Shown here piece after piece: positions 1-5,595 of a DNA stretch of 12,202 nucleotides. This DNA is from Clostridiales bacterium (lineage in GTDB: Bacteria; Bacillota; Clostridia; Oscillospirales; Oscillospiraceae): NCBI GenBank assembly GCA_003533405.1, contig DQDL01000038.1:10052-22253 (forward strand), read 5' to 3'. The notes beneath the pieces are model-generated. The model was not told the DNA's origin. It searched no databases and was given only the letters and a program-made list of their open reading frames with translations. Numbering within the stretch: the first letter of the stretch is position 1; every line of letters starts with the position of its first letter. The translations under genes were made by a program, and so were the position numbers.

Positions 1-19
1 GAATCCCTCCTTCTCCGCC

Positions 20-52
20 AAAAATCCCGTACGACAGTGCGGGATTTTTACT
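20..52. terminator. Intrinsic terminator at left window edge
   Basis: A perfect stem AAAATCCCG / CGGGATTTT (21-29 with 40-48) closes a 10-nt loop and runs into T-rich sequence. The A-tract on the left and T-tract on the right allow use on either strand. It most likely ends a plus-strand gene lying before the window; no coding sequence inside the window can be tied to it. Confidence 0.75.
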
Positions 53-120
53 TTTTCACTCTTCTATCTGTCCATTTTTCTTGACAAGTTTCGGTGTTCG
101 GTAGGAGAGAGCACCCGCAA

Positions 121-154
121 AAAAGCCTGTGGTCACGCATGACCACAGGCTTTT
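121..154. repeat. 34-bp perfect palindrome, copy 1 (terminator-like)
   Basis: AAAAGCCTGTGGTCA, a four-base centre, then the exact complement ending in CTTTT. It is identical over all 34 bases to 390-423. With A-tract and T-tract flanks it has the form of a bidirectional intrinsic terminator, and would be a second terminator for minus-strand transcripts that escape copy 2. Confidence 0.85.
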
Positions 155-264
155 CAGACTATAAAAGAACTAGGAAAAATAAGCGCAACGAGTAAAATCC
201 AATACGCAGCAGGGGGAGTGTGAGGGGGACAAGGTCCCGCCTCAAATTCGATAAATAGCCATCA

Positions 265-290
265 AAAATGCCTGAGTTATCAGGCTTTTT
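265..290 (+). terminator. Terminator-like hairpin GCCTGA/TCAGGC
   Basis: Stem GCCTGA (270-275) with TCAGGC (280-285), loop GTTA, preceded by AAAAAT and followed by five T residues. It has the shape of a small intrinsic terminator but no gene on either strand clearly needs it. Its GCCTG/CAGGC core resembles the stem base of the 34-bp palindromes (AGCCTGTG / CACAGGCT). Confidence 0.5.
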
Positions 291-306
291 GACGAGCATA
301 GCGAGG

Positions 307-335
307 TTTTTTGTGAAGCAAAGCTTCACAAAAAA
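307..335. repeat. 13-bp perfect inverted repeat, 3-nt loop
   Basis: TTTTTTGTGAAGC (307-319), loop AAA, then GCTTCACAAAAAA (323-335). Here the T-tract is on the outside left and the A-tract on the right, the reverse of a normal plus-strand terminator. It is a strong RNA hairpin if transcribed, part of the hairpin cluster between the two 34-bp palindromes. Confidence 0.6.
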
Positions 336-351
336 TGTGGCGTGTTTTGAA

Positions 352-387
352 GCGTGCAAAAAAGTCTTGCAGACTTTTTTGACACGC
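352..387. repeat. Long imperfect hairpin
   Basis: GCGTG C AAAAAAGTCT (352-367), loop TGC, then AGACTTTTTT G (371-381), one bulged A, then CACGC (383-387). That is a stem of about 16 bp with one bulge. The inner AAAAAAGTCT/AGACTTTTTT arms alone would act as a terminator. It lies only 2 nt from the 34-bp palindrome at 390-423, so two strong hairpins are stacked end to end past the flavoenzyme stop codon. Confidence 0.6.
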
Positions 388-389
388 TG

Positions 390-423
390 AAAAGCCTGTG
401 GTCACGCATGACCACAGGCTTTT
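390..423 (-). terminator. 34-bp palindrome, copy 2: terminator of the 435-2507 gene
   Basis: Exact copy of 121-154. It begins 11 nt beyond the TAG stop (435-437) of the minus-strand flavoenzyme, and on that strand the stem ends in CTTTT. This is the placement and form of an intrinsic terminator. Because both sides carry A/T tracts it could also stop transcription from the left. Confidence 0.8.
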
Positions 424-434
424 ACTTGTTTAAA

Positions 435-2507
435 CTATATCTTCATGCAGACAGCCCATGCACGCCAGATGACGGTACGCAGGTTGCCGATGGCGACACA
501 GTCGCCGACACGGTAGGCCTTCTTGTTGTCCTTGCCGCCGACGGGGGTGGGAACAAAGCCGATGCCGTTGACAACGCTGTCACACTCGACGAAGGTCGTC
601 TCGCCGGTCTGAACATTCTTGACGGTGCAGCCCTTGTCGGTTATCTCGGTGACGGTGGAGTGCAGGTAAACGGGGACCTTGTGGTACTCCATTGCGTCAC
701 GCAGATACGAGGTGTTTGCAAGGCAGGTGGCCTGAGCGGCGACGAGGTCGCCGGCGTACTCGACGATTATCGGGTGCTTGCCGTAGTTGAGCAACAGGTC
801 ATATGCAGCCTCGCAGGAGGACTGACCGCCGCCGATAAACAGCACCTTATCGCCGACATCGACCTTGTCTTTGAGTATCTGAGTGAAGGTGAGGGTCCTG
901 TCGAATCCCTTGATGGAGGGCATGGTTCTGGGAACGGAACCGCTTGCGACGATTATCTCGTCAAAGCCGTGCAGGGTGCCGAGGTCGTTGACCTCGGTGT
1001 TGAGACGGACATCGATGCCTTCCTTTTCTATCTCGTTGAGATACCAGCGGATGAGCTCTTTGTCGTTTTCCTTAAAGGTCATTGCCGATGCCGTGAGGAA
1101 CAGACCGCCGAGCTCGCCGCTCTTTTCAAAGATGGTGGGGATGTGGCCACGCTGCTTGAGCACGAGGGCACACTCCATGCCGCCGATGCCGCCGCCGATG
1201 ATGGCGACCTTCTTGGGGCTCTTTGTGGGCACTATCTTGTAGCGGTTATGCTGCATGGTGGTGGGGTTCAGGGCGCAGCGTGCAAGATGCAGCGAGTCGC
1301 CCAGATGCTGCACATTCGGAGTGCCGGCATACTTCGCCATGTTGAAGCAGCCGTTGTGGCAGCGGATGCAGGGCTTGATCTCGTCCTCACGGCCTTCCTT
1401 GATCTTGTGTATCCAGTCGTGGTCGACAAGATTCTGGCGAGCGATGGCAACTGCATCGAGCTTGCCTGCCTCGATCTCCTCGGCTGCCTTGACCGGATCC
1501 ATGCGGCCTGCGCAGACGACGGGCTTGTCGGTGAACTTCTTGATGTGCTCGACATACTCGAGGTTGCAGTTGTCGGGCATGTACTGAGGCGGATGTGCCC
1601 AGTACCATGCATCGTAGGTGCCGTTGTCGCAGTTGAACATATCGTAGCCTGCGTCGGAAAGGTACTTTATCGCTCTTTCGGACTCCTCCATATCACGGCC
1701 GAACTCCTTGAAGTCGGTCTCGTAAGGCATTGCGCCCTTGCCCCAGTCCTTGGTCTTGGAGACGACGGAGTAGCGCAGCGAAACAGGGAAGTCATTGCCG
1801 CAGGCAGCCTTTATCGCCTGAACTATCTCAACGGGGAAGCGGTAGCGGTTCTCAAAGCTGCCGCCGTACTCATCGGTGCGGTAGTTCATGTTGGAAATGG
1901 TGAACTGGTCGAGCAGGTAGCCCTCGTGGACTGCGTGGATCTCAACGCCATCGACACCGGCATCCATGAGCTTCTTTGCGGTCTTTGCAAATGCATCGAC
2001 CTGGTCGTGGATCTCCTGTATGGTCATCGGGCGGGACTTGATCTCCTCATACCAGCGGTTGGGGGTCGCAGAAGCGGAAGCGGTTATGTAGTCAAGGTCT
2101 GCGATCGGGCTTGCGATCTTGCCGAGAAGCGGGTTTTTAAGCAGCATTACCATGGGCTTTGTGATAGCCATGGAGCGGCCCATACCTGCGGCCAGCTGGA
2201 TAAACAGCTTCGAGCCGGTCTTGTGGAACTCCTTCATGTAAACTTCAAGATCCTTGAACATCTTGTCATTCTGATACAGCCAGCGACCGAGAATGGGATC
2301 CTTGATGCACTGCATGCCGGGCAGGATGAGGCCTACGCCGTCCTGCGCACGGTTGAGCAGGAAATATGCGGCCTCCTTGTCGAGGTGGCTCGGCTCCATC
2401 CAGCCGAACAGAGATGTGCCGCCCATTGAGCACTGGACGATGCGGTTGGGGATCTCCACATTGCAGATCTTCCAGGGCGTGAACAGGGCATTGTACTTTT
2501 GATTCAT
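435..2507 (-). CDS. FMN/FAD/4Fe-4S oxidoreductase, 2-enoate / 2,4-dienoyl-CoA reductase type
   Basis: A 690-aa cytoplasmic flavoenzyme predicted to reduce an activated C=C bond with electrons passed from NAD(P)H via FAD and a 4Fe-4S cluster to FMN. Residues 1-375 form an Old Yellow Enzyme-like barrel, with HAVHEGYLLDQF (H191, H194, Y197) and RTDEYGGSFENRYRFP as family signatures. Cluster cysteines are C380, C383, C387 and C411. The FAD Rossmann motif is G438-x-G440-x-x-G443, followed by an acidic residue in IFEKSGELGG. A second dinucleotide site is GGGQSSCEAA (559-568), and a C-terminal GDC...GNLRT motif closes the FAD domain. The start has an excellent ribosome binding site (GGAAGGAG, 6 nt from ATG). 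The family includes clostridial 2-enoate reductase, cinnamate-type reductases and bile-acid BaiCD/BaiH. Substrate is unknown. The paralogue at 8661-10739 is alignable end to end. The tetR gene lies 107 nt upstream on the same strand. Confidence 0.93.
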   Translation of the reverse strand: MNQKYNALFTPWKICNVEIPNRIVQCSMGGTSLFGWMEPSHLDKEAAYFLLNRAQDGVGLILPGMQCIKDPILGRWLYQNDKMFKDLEVYMKEFHKTGSKLFIQLAAGMGRSMAITKPMVMLLKNPLLGKIASPIADLDYITASASATPNRWYEEIKSRPMTIQEIHDQVDAFAKTAKKLMDAGVDGVEIHAVHEGYLLDQFTISNMNYRTDEYGGSFENRYRFPVEIVQAIKAACGNDFPVSLRYSVVSKTKDWGKGAMPYETDFKEFGRDMEESERAIKYLSDAGYDMFNCDNGTYDAWYWAHPPQYMPDNCNLEYVEHIKKFTDKPVVCAGRMDPVKAAEEIEAGKLDAVAIARQNLVDHDWIHKIKEGREDEIKPCIRCHNGCFNMAKYAGTPNVQHLGDSLHLARCALNPTTMQHNRYKIVPTKSPKKVAIIGGGIGGMECALVLKQRGHIPTIFEKSGELGGLFLTASAMTFKENDKELIRWYLNEIEKEGIDVRLNTEVNDLGTLHGFDEIIVASGSVPRTMPSIKGFDRTLTFTQILKDKVDVGDKVLFIGGGQSSCEAAYDLLLNYGKHPIIVEYAGDLVAAQATCLANTSYLRDAMEYHKVPVYLHSTVTEITDKGCTVKNVQTGETTFVECDSVVNGIGFVPTPVGGKDNKKAYRVGDCVAIGNLRTVIWRAWAVCMKI

Positions 2508-2538
2508 GTTTTGCTCCTTCCTTTATTTGACCATTACA

Positions 2539-2569
2539 CCATAAATGTCGGTTTGTATGACATTTATGG
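2539..2569. promoter_or_regulatory. 11-bp inverted repeat upstream of flavoenzyme: possible operator
   Basis: CCATAAATGTC (2539-2549) and GACATTTATGG (2559-2569) are perfect complements with a 9-nt spacer, ending about 31 nt before the flavoenzyme ATG. On the minus strand it contains AAATGTCATA, the same ten bases found on the plus strand at the tetR promoter (3268-3277). A dyad of this size suits a TetR-family dimer. I could not find a convincing -35/-10 pair around it, so it could instead act as an mRNA hairpin in a tetR-flavoenzyme transcript. Confidence 0.5.
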
Positions 2570-2574
2570 CTGTT

Positions 2575-2612
2575 AAACGGCGGAGCTTTCGCAGGCAGCT
2601 CCGGAACCCGTT
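2575..2612. other. Hairpin between tetR and flavoenzyme genes
   Basis: CGGAGCT (2581-2587) pairs with AGCTCCG (2597-2603); an outer AACGG/CCGTT pairing extends it with a 4-nt bulge. Read on the minus strand it follows the tetR stop directly, but it is not followed by a run of T, so it is at best a weak terminator. It may attenuate rather than block read-through into the flavoenzyme gene. Confidence 0.4.
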
Positions 2613-2614
2613 GT

Positions 2615-3250
2615 TTATAATTTTTTTGCCGCAAACTGCTGCGTGAACATGTCGCACATGGCACGCAGACGCAGGTGCGCATCTATCTCGTTTGCACTTG
2701 GCACGCCGATGGTCAGGCGCTGCATCATGCCGAGTATAGAGTCGTATGCGTTATAATAAAGCTGCCTGATATCCGCCTTCGGGTCGACCGTGCCGTCTTT
2801 GAGCCCCTTCTCAATGGCAACGGAAAGGGGACCGGAGTGCTCCTCAAAGCGCTCGGGCGGGCGATTTATCACCCTTTCGTTTTTTCCGGCGCTGTACAGG
2901 GCGGTCTCGGCATCAAGCGAAAATCTTATGCCCTCGGGGTCGATAAACAAAATATTTGCATAGCTGTTGAGGATAATTGATATCTGCTCTATGCCGCTGA
3001 GATCTCGGTAGTCATGCATACTGAGCTCACGGCTAATATGCTCCTTCGTGCGGTTCCAATAGCAGAAGGCGGCAGCGATGACGATATCGCTCTTTGCCTC
3101 AAAATACCTGTAGACCGAGCGCTCCGTGAGTCCCGCCGCCTTGGCGATATCCGCCACCTTGGTATTTGCAATGCCGTTTTTTGTAAAGCAGTCAAGCGCT
3201 TTTTCGGAAACGAGCTGAATGTTCTTAGCTCTGACTTCTTCAAGAGACAT
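2615..3250 (-). CDS. TetR/AcrR-family transcriptional regulator
   Basis: A 211-aa one-component DNA-binding repressor-type protein. The N-terminal helix-turn-helix is clear at about residues 29-55 (VADIAKAAGLTERSVYRYFE, then AKSDI), with the typical preceding helix KALDCFTKNGIANT. The C-terminal ligand and dimer region (about 60-211) is helical and not assignable to a ligand class. Length is usual for the family. The start is supported by GGAG 7 nt upstream and a very good promoter (TTGCGA, 17 nt, TATAAT). A perfect 7-2-7 palindrome covers the expected transcription start, which suggests autorepression. It is followed 107 nt downstream on the same strand by the 690-aa flavoenzyme, its most likely regulatory target, with the ligand perhaps being that enzyme's substrate (inference). 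Confidence 0.92.
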   Translation of the reverse strand: MSLEEVRAKNIQLVSEKALDCFTKNGIANTKVADIAKAAGLTERSVYRYFEAKSDIVIAAAFCYWNRTKEHISRELSMHDYRDLSGIEQISIILNSYANILFIDPEGIRFSLDAETALYSAGKNERVINRPPERFEEHSGPLSVAIEKGLKDGTVDPKADIRQLYYNAYDSILGMMQRLTIGVPSANEIDAHLRLRAMCDMFTQQFAAKKL

Positions 3251-3273
3251 GTGTTAACTCCAAATGAAAATGT

Positions 3274-3289
3274 CATATCAACTGATATG
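3274..3289. promoter_or_regulatory. Palindromic operator candidate at tetR start site
   Basis: CATATCAACTGATATG is a perfect 7-bp dyad around a 2-nt centre. It sits immediately downstream of the tetR -10 element, covering the predicted +1 (about 3287) on the minus strand. That position would block transcription when occupied, the usual autoregulation pattern for TetR-family genes. It overlaps the AAATGTCATA motif at 3268-3277. Confidence 0.55.
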
Positions 3290-3293
3290 TAGC

Positions 3294-3322
3294 ATTATAC
3301 ACTTAATTTAGTTTTTTCGCAA
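3294..3322 (-). promoter_or_regulatory. Promoter of the tetR gene
   Basis: On the minus strand: -35 TTGCGA (3322-3317), 17-nt spacer, -10 TATAAT (3299-3294). The -10 is a perfect match. The predicted start is near 3287, giving a leader of about 37 nt with the GGAG site. Confidence 0.7.
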
Positions 3323-3359
3323 GGAAAATAATTAATTTTTCACATTATTTTTTTCCTTT

Positions 3360-3387
3360 TTGCATTTTTGCTCTCGGCAGCTATAAT
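3360..3387 (+). promoter_or_regulatory. Possible upstream promoter of the tfoX-TCS operon
   Basis: TTGCAT (3360-3365), 16-nt spacer, TATAAT (3382-3387) on the plus strand. The perfect -10 makes it plausible, but it is about 120 nt from the first start codon and a better-spaced promoter lies closer, so it may be secondary. Confidence 0.4.
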
Positions 3388-3445
3388 ATACACAAACATT
3401 CCCGCCCATCGGAATATTATCACGAGGCCTTTTCTGTGCTTTTTG

Positions 3446-3474
3446 TTGATTTAAGCTAAAACGACTGATACAAT
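3446..3474 (+). promoter_or_regulatory. Main promoter of the tfoX-TCS operon
   Basis: TTGATT (3446-3451), 17-nt spacer, then an extended -10 (TGaTACAAT, hexamer 3469-3474). Predicted start near 3481, about 28 nt before the ATG at 3509 and with AAAGGAG at 3497-3503 in the leader. Confidence 0.65.
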
Positions 3475-3508
3475 ATAGTGTGTCGAGGCGTTTAGCAAAG
3501 GAGATACT

Positions 3509-3820
3509 ATGGCATCCAGCAGAGAATTTTTGAACTTCGTTTTGGAGCAATTATCGGAGCTTGACGGGATAAGCTATCGGGCGATGATGGGCGAGTTTAT
3601 AATCTACCACAAGGGCAAGATACCCGGCGGGATATACGACGACCGCCTGCTCGTTAAGCCCGTGAAGACTGCGATAGAGTATATGCCGGAGGCTTCATTC
3701 GAGCTTCCGTATGACGGCGGCAGTAAGATGCTGCTCGTCACGGAGCTTGAGGACAAGGATTTTCTTGCGGGGCTATTTAACGCCATGTACGACGAGCTGC
3801 CGGAGCGCAAAAGGAGATAA
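3509..3820 (+). CDS. TfoX N-terminal-domain family protein
   Basis: A 103-aa cytoplasmic protein matching the stand-alone TfoX N-terminal domain: EFLNFVLEQL, then RAMMGEFIIYHKGKIPGGIYDDRLLVKP, then a central LPYDGGSKMLLV and a closing LFNAMYDELPERKRR. The usual family pattern is (R/K)xMFGEYxxYxxGKxxGxxxDDxLxxK...YPGAKP...LPxxKxK. The C-terminal TfoX half of the proteobacterial competence regulator is absent, as is normal for the Gram-positive short form, so a competence role should not be assumed; the molecular function of the short form is not established. Start set by AAAGGAG 5 nt upstream. Its stop lies 1 nt before the response-regulator ATG, and that gene's ribosome binding site (AAGGAG, 3811-3816) is inside this gene, so the two are translationally coupled. 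Confidence 0.85.
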   Translation: MASSREFLNFVLEQLSELDGISYRAMMGEFIIYHKGKIPGGIYDDRLLVKPVKTAIEYMPEASFELPYDGGSKMLLVTELEDKDFLAGLFNAMYDELPERKRR

Positions 3821-3821
3821 G

Positions 3822-4493
3822 ATGTACAAGCTTTTGATAATCGAGGACGACGAGGGCATAGCGCAGGGCATAGCAGCCTGCGCCCAGAGCTGGGGCATGC
3901 AGCCGCAGTGCGTGCGGGATTTCCGCAATGTCATGGCGGAGTTTGCAAGCTTCGAGCCGCACCTTGTGCTGCTGGATATCTCGCTGCCGTTCATGAGCGG
4001 CTACTACTGGTGTCAGGAGATACGCAGAGTAAGCTCCGTGCCCGTCATTTTCATATCCTCGGCGGCTGACAATATGAACATCATCATGGCCATGAACATG
4101 GGAGCCGATGATTTTATAGCCAAGCCCTTTGACCAGAGCGTGCTCATCGCAAAGATTCAGGCGATACTCCGTCGAGCCTACGATTTCGGGGCATCGGCAC
4201 CCGTGCTTGAGCACATGGGAGCGCTTCTTAACACCGGCGACAACAGCCTGAGCTACAACGGCGAGCGGGTGGAGCTGTCGAAAAACGAGTACCGCATTCT
4301 GCTCACGCTCATGCAGAACAAGGGTAAGGTCGTCAGCCGTGAAAAGCTCATGGAGGCACTGTGGGAGACCGACAGCTTCGTTGACGAAAACACGCTGACG
4401 GTGAATGTCGGCAGGCTGCGAAAAAAGCTTGATGCAGCGGGACTTAAGGATTTTATCGGCACGAAATTCGGCGTGGGCTATATAGTCGGGTGA
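3822..4493 (+). CDS. OmpR-family response regulator (BceR/GraR-like)
   Basis: A 223-aa two-component response regulator. The receiver domain (1-115) has the acidic pocket E8-D9-D10, phospho-acceptor D52 in LVLLDISLPFMSG, S79/S80 in IFISS and K101 in AKPFD. The winged-helix effector domain (about 128-223) has LSKNEYRILLTLMQNKGKVVSREKLMEALW and the recognition region NTLTVNVGRLRKKL, ending GTKFGVGYIVG. An in-frame ATG upstream at 3711 is inside the tfoX-like gene and lacks a ribosome binding site; 3822 is preceded by AAGGAG. It is followed 4 nt later by the kinase gene. Together with the downstream ABC genes it belongs to the peptide-antibiotic-sensing BceRS type. It probably activates the promoter at about 5500-5570. 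Confidence 0.93.
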   Translation: MYKLLIIEDDEGIAQGIAACAQSWGMQPQCVRDFRNVMAEFASFEPHLVLLDISLPFMSGYYWCQEIRRVSSVPVIFISSAADNMNIIMAMNMGADDFIAKPFDQSVLIAKIQAILRRAYDFGASAPVLEHMGALLNTGDNSLSYNGERVELSKNEYRILLTLMQNKGKVVSREKLMEALWETDSFVDENTLTVNVGRLRKKLDAAGLKDFIGTKFGVGYIVG

Positions 4494-4497
4494 GCAC

Positions 4498-5487
4498 ATG
4501 AGATATCTTGCATCATATGTAAAACAGCATAGACTTTCGATTTTGGCGTTCGTTTTGTGCGCTGCGCTTTATGCGGTGACATTCGTGTTCTACCGCTTTC
4601 CGCTGGGGGCGGTCGCATACCCTACGGCACTGTGCTTGGTGCTGCTGCTGGGCTTCGCTGCGGCGGATATCGCAAGGACGAAGAAAAAGCACATCGAGCT
4701 TGAGCGGATAAAGGGCTTTGATGCAAAGCTTGCCGACACCTTCCCCGAAGCCGGAGGCATCATTGAGCGTGACTATCAGGAGATAATCCGCCTTATGCGT
4801 GAGCAGCACGAGGCAGCCGAGCAGAAGTATGAGCAAAACCTGCGTGAGACGATGGATTACTACACCGTGTGGGTGCATCAGATAAAAACGCCGATAGCAT
4901 CCATGCGCCTTGCGCTGCAAAATATCGATACCGCCCAGTCGCGGCAGCTCCAATCCGAGCTCGGACGCATAGAGCGCTATGTCGAGATGGTGCTGACATT
5001 CCTGCGTCTCGGTTCTGACTCGACCGATTATGTCATAAAAGAGCATGAGCTTGATGATATAGTCATGGGAGCGGTCAAAAAGCTTGCGGGCGATTTTATA
5101 AATAAGCGCATAAGGCTTGAGTACACCGAGCTCAATGTGGCGGTGCTCACGGACGAAAAGTGGCTGGCATTCGTCATCGAGCAGGTGCTGTCCAACGCCC
5201 TTAAATACACGCCCGAGGGCACGGTGTCCGTGTATCTTGAAAGCCCCAAGACACTGTGCATCCGTGACACCGGCATCGGAATAGCGCCGGAGGATCTCCC
5301 AAGGGTGTTTGAAAACGGCTACACCGGCTATAACGGCCGCAGCGACAAGAAGGCCAGCGGCATCGGCCTGTACCTGTGCAGACGGATATGCGATAAGCTC
5401 GGCCACTCGATAAGCGCCGAGTCAAAAGCGGGCGAGGGGACGGTCATACGCATCGGACTTGACAAGAAAAAGCTTGAGATCGAATGA
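4498..5487 (+). CDS. Sensor histidine kinase, intramembrane-sensing (BceS/GraS) type
   Basis: A 329-aa membrane kinase. Two hydrophobic helices (about 14-33 and 38-57) are joined by only a few residues, so there is no extracellular sensor domain. This is the hallmark of intramembrane-sensing kinases that take their signal from a partner ABC transporter. A charged linker follows (60-118), then the H-box YYTVWVHQIKTPIASM with H127, N-box E228-QVLSN-ALKY (N233), G1 DTGIG (257-261) and G2 ASGIGLYLC (286-294). Length and the HQIKTPI motif fit the BceS/GraS family. The ATG is 4 nt after the response-regulator stop, with GGGTGAG overlapping that stop as the likely ribosome binding site. Expected partner transporter: the two genes immediately downstream. 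Confidence 0.93.
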   Translation: MRYLASYVKQHRLSILAFVLCAALYAVTFVFYRFPLGAVAYPTALCLVLLLGFAAADIARTKKKHIELERIKGFDAKLADTFPEAGGIIERDYQEIIRLMREQHEAAEQKYEQNLRETMDYYTVWVHQIKTPIASMRLALQNIDTAQSRQLQSELGRIERYVEMVLTFLRLGSDSTDYVIKEHELDDIVMGAVKKLAGDFINKRIRLEYTELNVAVLTDEKWLAFVIEQVLSNALKYTPEGTVSVYLESPKTLCIRDTGIGIAPEDLPRVFENGYTGYNGRSDKKASGIGLYLCRRICDKLGHSISAESKAGEGTVIRIGLDKKKLEIE

Positions 5488-5500
5488 TTGTGACAAAAGC

Positions 5501-5529
5501 GTAAGATTTGAAAGGGAAATTGTAAGCTT
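5501..5529 (+). promoter_or_regulatory. Tandem response-regulator sites upstream of ABC operon
   Basis: GTAAGATT (5501-5508) and GTAAGCTT (5522-5529) are direct repeats with a 21-bp period, two helical turns, as expected for tandem binding of an OmpR-family regulator. The second repeat ends about 42 nt before the predicted transcription start (about 5571), the usual activating position. The first is preceded by TGACA, giving TGACA-N4-CGTAA, a partial dyad. Assignment to the adjacent regulator is inference. Confidence 0.55.
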
Positions 5530-5556
5530 ATTCGATGGAGCTGCGGTTTCCCTTTT
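5511..5556 (+). other. Inverted repeat spanning the ABC promoter
   Basis: AAAGGGAAA (5511-5519) and TTTCCCTTT (5547-5555) are perfect complements 27 nt apart, with further G-U/A-U pairing inside. Read as RNA from the upstream kinase operon it gives a stem followed by a short T-run (5553-5556), so it may be a weak terminator. As DNA it brackets the second GTAAGCTT site and touches the extended -10 element. Confidence 0.45.
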
Positions 5557-5564
5557 GCTATAGT
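5556..5564 (+). promoter_or_regulatory. Extended -10 promoter of the ABC transporter operon
   Basis: TGcTATAGT, an extended -10 element, with the hexamer at 5559-5564. The expected -35 place (5536-5541) reads TGGAGC, a poor match, so the promoter probably depends on an activator bound at 5501-5529. Predicted start near 5571; GGAGG at 5583-5587 serves the ATG at 5596. Confidence 0.55.
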
Positions 5565-5595
5565 ATTATCAGAAACTCAAACGGAGGTTTTTGAA

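Larger units (their letters stand above)
53..434. other. Gene-free, hairpin-dense intergenic region
   Basis: About 380 bases with no gene I can support. The region holds two identical 34-bp palindromes and, between them, four more inverted repeats: 222-243 (stem GAGG + GGGAC with one bulge), 265-290, 307-335 and 352-387. The only sizeable open frame (minus strand, 159-359) needs a TTG start, has no ribosome binding site, and its codons are made largely of the hairpin sequences. I therefore read the stretch as a repeat or regulatory element rather than a coding region. The density of terminator-like structures points to strong insulation between the flavoenzyme gene and whatever lies to the left, or to a mobile or repeated intergenic element. 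Confidence 0.6.

Noticed and set aside
354..2429. 691-codon open frame on the plus strand across the minus-strand flavoenzyme
   Set aside because: It is the antisense shadow of a clearly real enzyme. The strong codon bias of that gene avoids TTA, CTA and TCA, which leaves the opposite frame open. No ribosome binding site or recognisable domain is present.
3509..3820. Competence regulator Sxy/TfoX
   Set aside because: Only the N-terminal domain is present and no competence genes are nearby, so the call is limited to the domain family.
3777..5406. Long minus-strand frames opposite the response regulator and kinase (3777-4499 and 4513-5406)
   Set aside because: The plus-strand genes carry all expected catalytic motifs; the minus frames have none and lack promoter or ribosome binding site.
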